Source: Bacillus timonensis
Lineage (GTDB): Bacteria; Bacillota; Bacilli; Bacillales; Bacillaceae_L
Reading direction: 5' to 3'
Length of the DNA: 64,000 nt
Assembly (NCBI RefSeq): GCF_004799755.1
Contig: NZ_SLUB01000007.1
Coordinates: forward strand, 79,642-143,641
Position numbers and translations under genes: made by a program. Under the pieces are notes generated by a model. The model saw only the letters and a program-made list of their open reading frames with translations. It had not been told where the DNA came from and made no database searches. Position 1 is the first letter of the stretch. The number at the start of each line of letters is the position of its first letter. Positions 19,290 to 29,460 of the stretch are shown one piece after another.

Positions 19290-19394
19290 CTTATTCTCTC
19301 CTTATGACATATACCTATTTCGAATTATAAGCTGTTACACGTGAACTTGACAAATTATTTTGATGGTCGAAATATTAGTTTTGAGGTTGAGGTT

Positions 19395-19500
19395 GAGGTA
19401 CATGCTCTCACACTTTTTCTCTCTGCATGTACCTCTAGGCCCTACTTGCGTCACATAATCTCACGCTTTTTCTCTCGGCGTGTACCTTAAGACCTTTCTC
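19395..19500. repeat. Dispersed hairpin repeat related to the 6.2 kb array
   Basis: GAGGTACATGC and GCATGTACCTC form a perfect 11-bp inverted repeat around a loop containing CTTTTTC. A second, looser unit follows (CACGCTTTTTC, GGCGTGTACC, TTTCTCACGG). The same elements in the same order make up the 53-base units near 6.2-6.4 kb. Confidence 0.75.
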
Positions 19501-19540
19501 ACGGTCATTTCCTCCTCCCCAATAATAAGTACTTTCCTGA

Positions 19541-19567
19541 ACCACAAGAACCGTCCCCACGGTCCCT
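19541..19567. repeat. GGGACGGTTC-family repeat, copy 1
   Basis: GAACCGTCCCCACGGTCCC with flanking ACCACAA. It ends 10 bases before the putative GTG start of the PhoD-like gene, where a ribosome binding site would be expected. Confidence 0.8.
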
Positions 19568-19577
19568 GAATAGCCAA

Positions 19578-21668
19578 GTGGATATTCCAACGATTTTATC
19601 GGGGCCAATTCTGCGCCGTGTTGAGCCTTCTCATATCTATATTTGGATTGCTTTAAGCAAACGATACAAACTTGGGGCAAAGCTGTACCAATTTGAAAAT
19701 AAAGAGGGTACAACTAGTTCGTACCATGAAATCAATTGTGATTCTGAAACGACCACATTTCGTGCGGGTAAACAACTTTATATCAGCCTAATCAAACTGA
19801 TACCACATGAAACTCAATTTCCAGCAGACACACTACTTGGGTATAATATCCTTTTTCAAAAGAATAATGACATTCTAGGCCTACAGGATTTCGGTCTCTT
19901 AGGGAAAGATCAACCACATTCTATAACGTATGGAGACCTTCCATTACCGAGCTTTTTTATTCCGGACCCCTGCCAGGAACAGACGAATCTTCTATATGGT
20001 TCATGTCGTAAGCTCCACGGTAAAGGGGAGGATGCCCTTGTTCAAGGAGACGAAACGATTGAAAAGAATTTCCTTGACCTCGAGAAACGCCCTAGCACCT
20101 TATTTCTAATGGGTGACCAAATTTATGCAGATGATGTGCCAGACCCGGTTTTTCCTATCATGGTGAAAGCCGGTAAAAACCTTATTGGAAAAGGTGAAAA
20201 GCTTACTGAAATCGAGCCTCGTCTTAACGAGAAACCTTTTAAAAAATCAATCTTCCAAACTCGTGGGAGACAATATATTATGGAGCGTTTTTGTAAATTC
20301 ACCTCCTCGCATTCACGTAATCATGCGATGACATTTGGTGAATATGCATCCTTATATTTACTATCTTGGTCACCTGAGCTTTGGAATGCTTATGTAGACA
20401 GTGAGCATTTCCCTACATTTAAAGAAGCCACCAAGAAGAATCAGATTTACTTTATTTACGAAAAAAAGAAGAAAAACAAACGAAAAAGAGAAGAGAAGAT
20501 TTACAAAAAAGAATATAAAGAGCATGTGGCCGATGTGAAGGAAACATATCAAGCTCTTTCAAAGGTGAGAAGATTACTAGCCAACATTCCGACTTATATG
20601 ATTTTTGATGACCATGATATCACAGACGATTGGAATATTAGCCATCATTGGAAGAGTAGCGTATACCAATCGAAGCTTGGAAGACATGTGATCGCCAACG
20701 GGCTTATGGCTTACTGGTTGTTTCAAGCTTGGGGAAATGACCCTGACCAATTTGCCCCATCTTTTCTTCGGGAAATGTGGAAATATAGTAAAACCTATGA
20801 TACTTCTTCACATTCCCATAAAGCATGGGAGGAATTACTTTGGAACTTTGATGAATGGCATTTTGTCGCACCGACAAACCCTACTTCAATCTTTCTTGAT
20901 ACACGGACACAAAGAAAATACGATCCTTCCCCACTTCCTGTTTCCCTTGGTCGAAATATCAAAGAAAAAGAGCGTCCTCCACAGCTTATCGGTGAACAAG
21001 GCTGGCAGAAAACGACAGAAAGTTTGTACGCAAGTGGTTGGAAAAACGGTGAATCACTTTTAGTTATTTCTCCAACACCCGTCTATGGAATTGGCTTAAT
21101 TGAGTCTTTTCTCAATCAATATATTTATCCATTAAAAACAATGGAAATCCCGGTCACAACAGCATTCGATTTTGAATCATGGAAATACAACGGAGAGGGT
21201 TTTAGTGAACTCCTACACCAGATTAAGGAGTGGAAACCTAGTCATTGCTTTATTTTATCAGGTGATGTCCATTACGCATCTGCTGTTAAAACCAATGTTG
21301 AATTCAATAGCAACGAAACCTTATGTATCTATCAATTTACAAGCAGTCCACTAAACAATATGAGCTTTTCAGGCATGCAAGGCGGATTAATGAAAGCAAT
21401 TGTCACTATCAATGCAGCTAAACGAAGGAACAAAGAAATCAATCGATATTGTGATGACACCTACGATATCGTAAAGCAAAAAAGAAAGGAGCCTTGTCCT
21501 GCCAATTTTACATGGAAAGAAAAAATCAGGTATCTATCAACAAACCAAGGTCCCATTATTGAAACCGAAAATAACCTCGGACATCTCATTCTCACCCCGG
21601 ACACTGTTAAAAATGAATTGCTCCAAACTAATCAAGTAATCACCTATGACCCTATTTCACTCTCATAA
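19578..21668 (+). CDS. PhoD-like metallophosphatase
   Basis: This phosphatase of the PhoD/metallophosphatase superfamily has 696 residues. Metal-site motifs are FLMGDQIYADD (GDQ/DD), FDDHDITDDWN and LSGDVHYA. The N-terminus reads IPTILSGPILRRVEPSHIYIW, a beta-sandwich start typical of this subfamily, with no signal peptide, so it is probably cytosolic and unlike secreted PhoD. The GTG start has no good ribosome binding site because a palindromic repeat lies immediately upstream. The frame is open further 5' with no better start. A lysine-rich stretch near residues 295-320 (EKKKKNKRKREEK) is an unusual insert. Confidence 0.85.
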   Translation: MDIPTILSGPILRRVEPSHIYIWIALSKRYKLGAKLYQFENKEGTTSSYHEINCDSETTTFRAGKQLYISLIKLIPHETQFPADTLLGYNILFQKNNDILGLQDFGLLGKDQPHSITYGDLPLPSFFIPDPCQEQTNLLYGSCRKLHGKGEDALVQGDETIEKNFLDLEKRPSTLFLMGDQIYADDVPDPVFPIMVKAGKNLIGKGEKLTEIEPRLNEKPFKKSIFQTRGRQYIMERFCKFTSSHSRNHAMTFGEYASLYLLSWSPELWNAYVDSEHFPTFKEATKKNQIYFIYEKKKKNKRKREEKIYKKEYKEHVADVKETYQALSKVRRLLANIPTYMIFDDHDITDDWNISHHWKSSVYQSKLGRHVIANGLMAYWLFQAWGNDPDQFAPSFLREMWKYSKTYDTSSHSHKAWEELLWNFDEWHFVAPTNPTSIFLDTRTQRKYDPSPLPVSLGRNIKEKERPPQLIGEQGWQKTTESLYASGWKNGESLLVISPTPVYGIGLIESFLNQYIYPLKTMEIPVTTAFDFESWKYNGEGFSELLHQIKEWKPSHCFILSGDVHYASAVKTNVEFNSNETLCIYQFTSSPLNNMSFSGMQGGLMKAIVTINAAKRRNKEINRYCDDTYDIVKQKRKEPCPANFTWKEKIRYLSTNQGPIIETENNLGHLILTPDTVKNELLQTNQVITYDPISLS

Positions 21669-21700
21669 AAAAATAACCCCGTGCTCACTTTAGCACGGGG
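21668..21700 (-). terminator. Terminator of the fructose operon
   Basis: CCCCGTGCT pairs with AGCACGGGG, followed by TTATTTTTTT on the minus strand. It also lies directly behind the PhoD-like gene. Confidence 0.9.
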
Positions 21701-21709
21701 TATATATCC

Positions 21710-23572
21710 TTATTTAATCGGCTTCTTTAAGAATCCAACTAACAGTGCTGTCACAATTGTACCAATGATAATCGCAAGTACATATAACATCCAGCTACCT
21801 GTCACAAACGGAATGACAAAAATTCCTCCGTGAGGAGCAGGCAACCCAATTCCAAACAGCATGGTAAGTGCACCAGTTATTGCAGATCCAATCACAGCTG
21901 ATGGGATGACACGTCCTGGGTCGGCTGCTGCAAATGGGATGGCACCTTCTGTAATAAATGAAGCTCCCATGAAATAAGCCGTTTTTCCAGCCTCACGTTC
22001 TTGTTTTGTAAACTTATTTTTAAATAATGTAGTTGCTAAGGCGAGTCCAAGGGGTGGGGTCATACCACCTGCCATAATTGCCGCGTGTGGTGCGTAGTTT
22101 CCAGCGTCAATCATGGCAATACCAAAGGTAAATGCCGCTTTATTGATAGGCCCACCCATATCAATCGACATCATTCCACCTAAAATTAATCCAAGTACGA
22201 TTAAGTTACCGGTTCCTAATCCTTCAAGCCAAGCAGTCAAGCCATCCATAACAAATTTTAACGGACCTACTAGAACATACATAACTGCACCTGTAATTAA
22301 AATTCCAAAGAACGGATAGATCAATACCGGCTTAAGTCCTTCAAATGACGAAGGTAAGCCTGAAACAACTTTTTTCACTAAGAGCACAACATAACCAGCG
22401 AGGAATCCAGCAATAAGTCCGCCTAAAAATCCTGCTCCACCCGTTGTCTCCATTAAACCACCAATCATACCTGGTGCTAATCCTGGCCGATCAGCAATAC
22501 TCATTGCAATAAAACCTGCTAATACAGGAATCATTAATTGAAAAGCATTGGCACTTCCGATTGTCATCAAAGCGCCAGCAATCGGGTTATAAGATGGGTC
22601 AGTAGGGTCTGAGGCATTGATTCCAAATATAAATGAAATGGCAATCAACAAACCGCCACCCACTACGAACGGAAGCATGTTGGAAACACCATTCATTAAG
22701 TGCTTATAGAAGCCGCTTTTTTCTCCACCTTCCGCTTTTTGCTTCGTTGTTTGTTCGGCATGGTAGATTGGCGCGTCCTGGTTAACGGCTTTTGTTAACA
22801 ACTCTTCCGGTATGCGAATCCCTTGAGCAACAGGAACCTGAATGACTTTTTTTCCATTAAAACGAGCCATTTCCACTTGTTTATCGGCAGCAACGATAAT
22901 CGCAACTGCTTCATCAATATCTTCCTGGGTAAGTGCATTCTTCACACCTGTTGAACCATTGGTTTCAACCTTAAAATCAATGTTCATCTCTTTTGCCTTC
23001 GCTTTTAATGCGTCTGCAGCCATATACGTATGAGCAATTCCAGTTGGACAAGCTGTTACCGCTAAAACCTTCTTCTGTCCTTCTTTTTTCTCGATTGGCG
23101 CTTCTTCTACCTCCGACTCCCTTTCTTTTTCATTAATCAGTTGAATGAGTTCATCCGGAGTTTGTACTTTCATTAACTTTTCACGAAAACCAACGTCCAT
23201 TAACAATGAAGACAAGCTTGATAATGTTTCAAGATGCGCGTTATTTGCCCCTTCACTTGCGGCAATCATGAAAAATAAATGACTTGGCTGTCCATCTAAT
23301 GCTTCATAATCAATTCCGATTGTCGAACGTCCAAACGCAATCGCTGGTGTTTTCACCGCAGCTGTCTTCGCATGCGGAATGGCAATTCCCTCGCCAATTC
23401 CTGTTGTACTTTGGCTTTCCCTTGTTAAAATCGCTTGTTTGTATTGTTCTCTATCTTGAAGTCGTCCAGCTTCATCAAGTTTTGAGACCAATTCGTCGAT
23501 GACCTCGGCTTTCGAAGAAGAAGAAAGTTCGATAATAATCGTATCTTTCTTCAACAGATCCGTAATTCTCAT
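21710..23572 (-). CDS. fruA: PTS fructose transporter EIIABC
   Basis: This 620-residue membrane transporter imports fructose as fructose-1-phosphate. It has three domains in order: EIIA (fructose/mannitol type, phosphorylated His67 in GIAIPHAKT), EIIB (Cys175 in VTACPTGIAHTYMAADAL) and EIIC with about eight to ten membrane segments. The FruK kinase encoded just upstream uses its product. It is the last gene of fruR-fruK-fruA, 15 bases after fruK, and has its own terminator. Confidence 0.95.
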   Translation of the reverse strand: MRITDLLKKDTIIIELSSSSKAEVIDELVSKLDEAGRLQDREQYKQAILTRESQSTTGIGEGIAIPHAKTAAVKTPAIAFGRSTIGIDYEALDGQPSHLFFMIAASEGANNAHLETLSSLSSLLMDVGFREKLMKVQTPDELIQLINEKERESEVEEAPIEKKEGQKKVLAVTACPTGIAHTYMAADALKAKAKEMNIDFKVETNGSTGVKNALTQEDIDEAVAIIVAADKQVEMARFNGKKVIQVPVAQGIRIPEELLTKAVNQDAPIYHAEQTTKQKAEGGEKSGFYKHLMNGVSNMLPFVVGGGLLIAISFIFGINASDPTDPSYNPIAGALMTIGSANAFQLMIPVLAGFIAMSIADRPGLAPGMIGGLMETTGGAGFLGGLIAGFLAGYVVLLVKKVVSGLPSSFEGLKPVLIYPFFGILITGAVMYVLVGPLKFVMDGLTAWLEGLGTGNLIVLGLILGGMMSIDMGGPINKAAFTFGIAMIDAGNYAPHAAIMAGGMTPPLGLALATTLFKNKFTKQEREAGKTAYFMGASFITEGAIPFAAADPGRVIPSAVIGSAITGALTMLFGIGLPAPHGGIFVIPFVTGSWMLYVLAIIIGTIVTALLVGFLKKPIK

Positions 23573-23587
23573 GCTGCATGTTCCTTT

Positions 23588-24499
23588 CTATAACTTCTTC
23601 ACTTGTACTTGTGAAAGTAATGTATTTATCTTCTCTTCTGTTGCTAATCCTTCTAAATAGGCCGTTGCACTTCCTGCCGTTGCCCCAAAGTGAAAGCTTT
23701 TAGTTGCGTTTTGATTTTTTGAATACGATGCAATAAAACCTGCCACGACAGAGTCTCCAGCACCAATCGAGTTTATAAACTTTCCATCTGGAATATTTGC
23801 AGAGTAGACTTCGTTTCCTACAAAGAGCAAACTACCCTTGTCTGCCATCGAAACGATGACGTGCTCCGCTCCCATTTCAATGAGCTTTTTCCCATATGGT
23901 ATGGCTTCTTCTGCATTTTTTATCTCAACATCAAAAATTTCACCAAGTTCGTGATGATTAGGTTTGATTAAAAATGGCTTATACGGAAGGACTCCGACTA
24001 ATAAGTCTTTTGTAGCATCAACGACAACTTTAACTTCCTTGTCCTTTAAGTTGCTCGCGATTTGCTGGTACAATGTAGACGGCAATGATGACGGAATACT
24101 ACCTGCAAGTACCAACACATCCCCTTTTTGAAGCTGATTAACCTTTTCAAAAAGTTGCTCAAGCTCGTCAGATGAAATTTTCGGACCAGCTCCATTTAGC
24201 TCTGTTTCGATAGTTGAATGAAGCTTTACATTAATTCTTGTATCCCCTTCAACGGGGACAAAGTCTGTCTGGATGTTCTTTTCCGTTAACGTATCGACTA
24301 TAAATTTCCCTGTGAAACCGCCAACAAACCCTAAGGCAACGCTACTAATTCCGACATTTTTCAACACCATTGAAACGTTTATCCCTTTTCCTCCAGGGCT
24401 TTTCCGATCATTTTTAATGCGATTTAGTTCTCCTACCTTAAAATCATCCAACTCAATAAAATAGTCGATGGAGGGGTTTAATGTAACTGTGTAAATCAT
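23588..24499 (-). CDS. fruK: 1-phosphofructokinase
   Basis: This PfkB-family kinase of 303 residues converts fructose-1-phosphate to fructose-1,6-bisphosphate. The motifs SPGGKGINVSMVL, LAGSIPSSLP and SIGAGDSVVAGF (catalytic Asp) are typical, and the N-terminus MIYTVTLNPSIDYF is diagnostic of the LacC/FruK group. The start ATG overlaps the fruR stop in ATGA, so translation is coupled. Operon context with fruA fixes the substrate; tagatose-6-phosphate kinase is the alternative by family only. Confidence 0.95.
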   Translation of the reverse strand: MIYTVTLNPSIDYFIELDDFKVGELNRIKNDRKSPGGKGINVSMVLKNVGISSVALGFVGGFTGKFIVDTLTEKNIQTDFVPVEGDTRINVKLHSTIETELNGAGPKISSDELEQLFEKVNQLQKGDVLVLAGSIPSSLPSTLYQQIASNLKDKEVKVVVDATKDLLVGVLPYKPFLIKPNHHELGEIFDVEIKNAEEAIPYGKKLIEMGAEHVIVSMADKGSLLFVGNEVYSANIPDGKFINSIGAGDSVVAGFIASYSKNQNATKSFHFGATAGSATAYLEGLATEEKINTLLSQVQVKKL

Positions 24500-25254
24500 G
24501 TTGTCACAACCTTTATGTTGATATGTTCCTGATAGGATGTAAGTTCTTTTTTTGTTAATCCATCATCTGTGATTAAAACAGCATCTTTAAATGAAGAAAC
24601 TTTTGAAAATGAAACCTCATTGAATTTTGAGTGATCTGCTAAAATGAAACTTTTCTTCGCCAAGCCCATTGCTGTTTGTTTAATCAGGGCTTCTTCAGGA
24701 TCCGGAGTTGTAAAACCGTATTTCAAATCAATCCCATTTACCCCTAAAAAGCATTTATCAAACCGATACAGGTTTAAGCTCGATAATGCTCTACTCCCGA
24801 TCATGGCTTTTGTTTGTGGTTTAATAATCCCACCAATCAGATAGGTTGCAATTCCTTTTTCAAGCAATGGCTCAATTAAATGTACACCATTCGTTACTAC
24901 TGTAAGTCCCTCTTGGTCAAGAAACGGGATGAGTTCCTGTGTAGTTGTCCCTGCATCTAGAAAAATGGAGTCGCCCTCTTGAATGAGCTGAGAAGCAAAT
25001 TTAGCGATCGCTATTTTTTCTTTTATATTCTTTGCTGTTTTTTCTTTATAACTCGGCTCTGTTCGATTTCTATGAATAAGAGCAGCTCCACCGTGAACCC
25101 TTTTCAATTGATTTTCTTGTTCAAGCTGGACTAAATCACGACGAATGGTTGATTCCGAAGAATTTGTTCTTTCAACCAACTCATGTAGTTTCACTACACT
25201 CTGTTCCTTTAATAAGGATAAGATAAGCTGATGTCTTTCTGGAGTTAACATCAT
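24496..25254 (-). CDS. fruR: DeoR-family regulator of the fructose operon
   Basis: This repressor of 252 residues has an N-terminal DeoR winged helix (ERHQLILSLLKEQ, NSSESTIRRDLVQLEQ) and a C-terminal sugar-phosphate-sensing domain with DAGTTTQELIPFL and SKFNEVSF. It is expected to respond to fructose-1-phosphate. It is the first gene of the operon, behind a clear promoter whose -35 overlaps one of two direct TCAATCAAA repeats, so it may repress its own operon. GGAAGTGA precedes the ATG pair; either ATG could be used. Confidence 0.93.
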   Translation of the reverse strand: MMLTPERHQLILSLLKEQSVVKLHELVERTNSSESTIRRDLVQLEQENQLKRVHGGAALIHRNRTEPSYKEKTAKNIKEKIAIAKFASQLIQEGDSIFLDAGTTTQELIPFLDQEGLTVVTNGVHLIEPLLEKGIATYLIGGIIKPQTKAMIGSRALSSLNLYRFDKCFLGVNGIDLKYGFTTPDPEEALIKQTAMGLAKKSFILADHSKFNEVSFSKVSSFKDAVLITDDGLTKKELTSYQEHINIKVVTT

Positions 25255-25281
25255 GTCACTTCCTTAATGGATTGTACTCTC

Positions 25282-25310
25282 ATTATATTGAAGCCTTTTT
25301 TATAAATCAA
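25282..25310 (-). promoter_or_regulatory. Sigma-A promoter of fruRKA
   Basis: On the minus strand TTGATT, a 17-base spacer, then TATAAT, about 30 bases upstream of fruR. Confidence 0.75.
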
Positions 25311-25335
25311 TCAAAAACATTCATTTTCAATCAAA
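25307..25335. promoter_or_regulatory. Candidate FruR operator repeats
   Basis: TCAATCAAA occurs twice, 20 bases apart (25307 and 25327). The first copy overlaps the -35 element. Phased direct repeats near the promoter are typical of DeoR-family operators. Confidence 0.5.
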
Positions 25336-25568
25336 TTCAACCATGTGTAATTATTTCCTTTTTCCCACAAAAAAGCTTAAAGCTGGGATACTTAATAATC
25401 CGCCGAAATAACCGGATATTTTTTGTCTTGTTGAGTCATATCATGAGCAGATGAAGCGATTCAAGTGAGGGCTATTTGTGAGGACTCGACAACAAACTTT
25501 AGGGAGCTTTTACTCGGCTCCCCAATAATCGACAATCCTCCCCTATTTCCGAGGAAATACAACGAGGG
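25336..25568. other. Intergenic region between fruR and the LysR gene
   Basis: It contains a GGGAGC/GCTCCC hairpin near 25501-25522. The flanking segments (CTCGACA, TCGACAATCC) are partly repeated. The hairpin has no T-run, so it is not a clear terminator. I see no gene. Confidence 0.4.
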
Positions 25569-26474
25569 TTAATATTGGAATTTGTCTAAAAATGAGAAAT
25601 AGTCCTTTAAAAAGTCATAAAAAAGTTGTTCCGTTGGGAGCAATTTTCTCTCTCTGGGAATAATAACACCTACTGAACGGGTTACTTCTGGGTGTACAAC
25701 TGGGAGTTTTACAGTCGAATGCGGAATATTTTCAATCAAGGTTACTTCCGGTATGATGGTAATCCCCAATCCTGCTGATACTAATCCCTTGATTGCATCG
25801 ATATCTTCACCTTCGAATGAAACAGTCGGTTGAAAACCGAGTTGATTACATGCTTTTACGATAATATCTCGTAACACAAACCCATTTGGAAATAACACAA
25901 ATTGCTCTTCCTTTAACTGACTTAGACTTAACGACTTATTTGATGACAGTGGGTGTGAGCGATGCAATAGCGCTACCATTCTATCGGTAAACAAAGTTGT
26001 TCCAATCAGTTTCTTTTCCTGGTTCGGTACAGGTCCAAGCAACGCCATATCAATTTCACCGGTTTTAACCCGCTCGACTAACGAATAATAATTCCCTTGT
26101 GACAATGAAAACTTCACTTTAGGATGCTTGTCCCGAAATGCAGATACAACCGTTGGTAACGTATGAGCAGCCAAACTACTTGGAAATCCTATTCGAATCG
26201 TTCCACGTTCTGGGTCTAAATATTCTTCAATCTCACGTCTAGCATTATCCAATACATTCAATGCCTGCTCAACATGATCTAAAAAAACTCTTCCAATCGG
26301 TGTAAGTTTCACATTTCGTCCATCTCGTATAAATAAGTCCACGCCTAATTCGGACTCCAGATTAAATAATTGTCTACTAACCGCTGATTGGGCAATATGC
26401 ATGGAATTTGCCGCTTCTGTTACATGTTCTCGCTTAGCAACTTCAATAAAATAGGTGAGTTGTCTGAGTTCCAC
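25569..26474 (-). CDS. gltC: LysR-family regulator, GltC-like
   Basis: This LysR-type regulator of 301 residues is very like Bacillus GltC in length and sequence: ELRQLTYFIEVAKREHVTEA, helix-turn-helix AQSAVSRQLFNLE, then the effector domain with GFPSSLA, LALLGPVP-like ALLGPVPN and EGEDIDAIKGLVSAG. B. subtilis GltC activates glutamate synthase genes. Here the gene is divergent from a glutamate dehydrogenase, so it may control gdhA instead. The start is GTG, eight bases after GAGGAGG; an ATG seven codons earlier overlaps that site and is rejected. Confidence 0.9.
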   Translation of the reverse strand: MELRQLTYFIEVAKREHVTEAANSMHIAQSAVSRQLFNLESELGVDLFIRDGRNVKLTPIGRVFLDHVEQALNVLDNARREIEEYLDPERGTIRIGFPSSLAAHTLPTVVSAFRDKHPKVKFSLSQGNYYSLVERVKTGEIDMALLGPVPNQEKKLIGTTLFTDRMVALLHRSHPLSSNKSLSLSQLKEEQFVLFPNGFVLRDIIVKACNQLGFQPTVSFEGEDIDAIKGLVSAGLGITIIPEVTLIENIPHSTVKLPVVHPEVTRSVGVIIPRERKLLPTEQLFYDFLKDYFSFLDKFQY

Positions 26475-26529
26475 TGTGTTTCCTCCTCGATTCATCTCAT
26501 TTCGGCATCGTTTATATCTTTTATTAATA

Positions 26530-26558
26530 TTGTTTAGATTAATTATTCATTATACAAT
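26530..26558 (+). promoter_or_regulatory. Promoter of gdhA
   Basis: TTGTTT, 17 bases, TACAAT. The opposite strand carries TATAAT at 26549-26554, a likely -10 for gltC. The two promoters therefore overlap and a LysR regulator could control both. Confidence 0.6.
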
Positions 26559-26624
26559 GATTAATATCAAGAATTTACAGATAAAAATTTGTCCCGTTGA
26601 TTTTAAATGATGGGTTTGTCAAAA

Positions 26625-26672
26625 AAAGGAAGATGAAAATTCACTTTTCTTTTTGAACTTCCTTAAAAAAAT
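26625..26672. other. Hairpin in the gltC-gdhA intergenic region
   Basis: AAGGAAG pairs with CTTCCTT around an inner GAAAA/TTTTC stem. Seven T follow only on the minus strand, so it would terminate antisense transcripts running from gdhA toward gltC and leave gdhA transcription unaffected. Confidence 0.5.
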
Positions 26673-26692
26673 ATATAGCAAAGAAAGGGTGA

Positions 26693-28087
<1,395 letters not shown>

Positions 28088-28104
28088 TATAAAGATAAAC
28101 ATAT

Positions 28105-28143
28105 AAAACGCTGTTTTCCTATAATGGAAAGCAGCGTTTTTTG
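28105..28143 (+). terminator. Terminator of gdhA
   Basis: AAAACGCTG with inner TTTCC pairs with GGAAAG/CAGCGTTTT, followed by a T-rich tail. Confidence 0.85.
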
Positions 28144-28163
28144 TTTTCCCCCTAAAGCAAAGA

Positions 28164-28192
28164 GCACATACCCCACTAATTGGAGCATGTGC
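28164..28192 (-). terminator. Probable terminator of odhAB
   Basis: On the minus strand GCACATGCTCC pairs with GGGGTATGTGC (two G-U pairs), followed by TCTTTGCTTT. The T-run is imperfect. Confidence 0.55.
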
Positions 28193-28206
28193 CTTAATTT
28201 TCATTA

Positions 28207-29460
28207 TCAACCCTCTAATAACAAGTCTTCTGGGTCTTCTAATAGTTCTTTTACTTTCACAAGGAATCCTACAGCATCCTTACCATCGATAATTCGGTGG
28301 TCATAAGACAAGGCCACATACATCATCGGACGTACTTCAACAGTGTCTTTATTATCTACAACTACTGGACGTCTTTGGATTTTGTGCATTCCTAAAATAC
28401 CAACCTGTGGTGCGTTAATAATCGGAGTTGAATTTAGAGAACCGAATGTACCACCGTTTGTAATTGTGAATGTACCACCTTGTAAGTCACTTAAACCTAG
28501 TTGGTTGTTTCTTGCTTTTTCTGCTAGGCGAGCAATTTCACTTTCAATCCCTGCAAAGCTTAATGTATCAGCATTACGTACAACTGGTACAACTAACCCT
28601 TCTTCTGCAGAAACAGCAATGCCGATATCGTAGAACTTTTTAAGAAGAATCTCGTTGCCTTGGATTTCAGCGTTAACAAATGGATATGCCTTTAATGCAC
28701 CGATAACAGCTTTCGTAAAGAAGGACATGAACCCAAGTTTGACGCCATGCTTTTTAAGGAAAGCATCTTTGCGACGAGCTCTTACATCCATCACAGCTGT
28801 CATATCTACTTCGTTAAATGTTGTTAGCATCGCAGCAGTATGCTGTGCTTCAACAAGACGTTTTGCAATGGTTTGACGACGTCTAGACATTTTAATACGT
28901 TCTACACGTGGGTCGTCATTTACTACTGGTGCTGCTGCAGGCTGTTTTGCCGCAGCAGCTGGTGCTGGAGTTGCTTGTGCTTGCTTATAAGCTTCTACTC
29001 CTTCAACGCGAACGCGACCAAGTGGATCTTTGTATGGAACTTCATTTAAGTCAATACCAAGCTCTCTTGCTCTTTTTCTAGCTGCAGGTGAAGCAATAGC
29101 TTGCTTGCCTTTTTCTTCTGCAGTTTCAGCTGCAACTGGCTCTTGTTTTTCTTCTGGTGCTGGTGCTGCCGCTTTAGGCTCTTCAGCTGGTGCTGCTTCT
29201 TGCGCCGGAGCACTTGCTTCAGATCCATTTTCATCAAGCTTTGCAATCACTTGACCTACTTCGACATTATCGCCTGGTTGGAACAAGAATTCCTTAATAA
29301 CACCTGTATATTCACTGTTAATTTCAACATTTACTTTGTCAGTTTCAAGTTCAGCGATTGACTCACCTTTGTTAACGAGTTCGCCTTCTTTTTTTAACCA
29401 TTCAACAATTGTTCCTTCTGTAATGGACTCAGCTAATTCCGGTACTTTAATTTCGATCAT
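28207..29460 (-). CDS. odhB: 2-oxoglutarate dehydrogenase E2 (dihydrolipoyl succinyltransferase)
   Basis: This core subunit of the 2-oxoglutarate dehydrogenase complex has 417 residues, the length of B. subtilis OdhB. An N-terminal lipoyl domain carries the lipoylated Lys in [11 protein letters not shown]. An Ala/Pro/Glu-rich hinge follows, then the peripheral subunit-binding domain ([15 protein letters not shown]). The C-terminal acyltransferase domain has the catalytic His in [14 protein letters not shown]. The start is the ATG of MIEIKVP, nine bases after AAAGGAGGG. It overlaps the odhA stop by four bases (ATGA), so translation is coupled. The E3 subunit is encoded elsewhere. Confidence 0.96.
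   Translation of the reverse strand: MIEIKVPELAESITEGTIVEWLKKEGELVNKGESIAELETDKVNVEINSEYTGVIKEFLFQPGDNVEVGQVIAKLDENGSEASAPAQEAAPAEEPKAAAPAPEEKQEPVAAETAEEKGKQAIASPAARKRARELGIDLNEVPYKDPLGRVRVEGVEAYKQAQATPAPAAAAKQPAAAPVVNDDPRVERIKMSRRRQTIAKRLVEAQHTAAMLTTFNEVDMTAVMDVRARRKDAFLKKHGVKLGFMSFFTKAVIGALKAYPFVNAEIQGNEILLKKFYDIGIAVSAEEGLVVPVVRNADTLSFAGIESEIARLAEKARNNQLGLSDLQGGTFTITNGGTFGSLNSTPIINAPQVGILGMHKIQRRPVVVDNKDTVEVRPMMYVALSYDHRIIDGKDAVGFLVKVKELLEDPEDLLLEG

Noticed and set aside
28840..29361. Several open frames antisense to the odhB hinge region
   Set aside because: They mirror the Ala/Pro/Glu-rich linker and have no binding sites.
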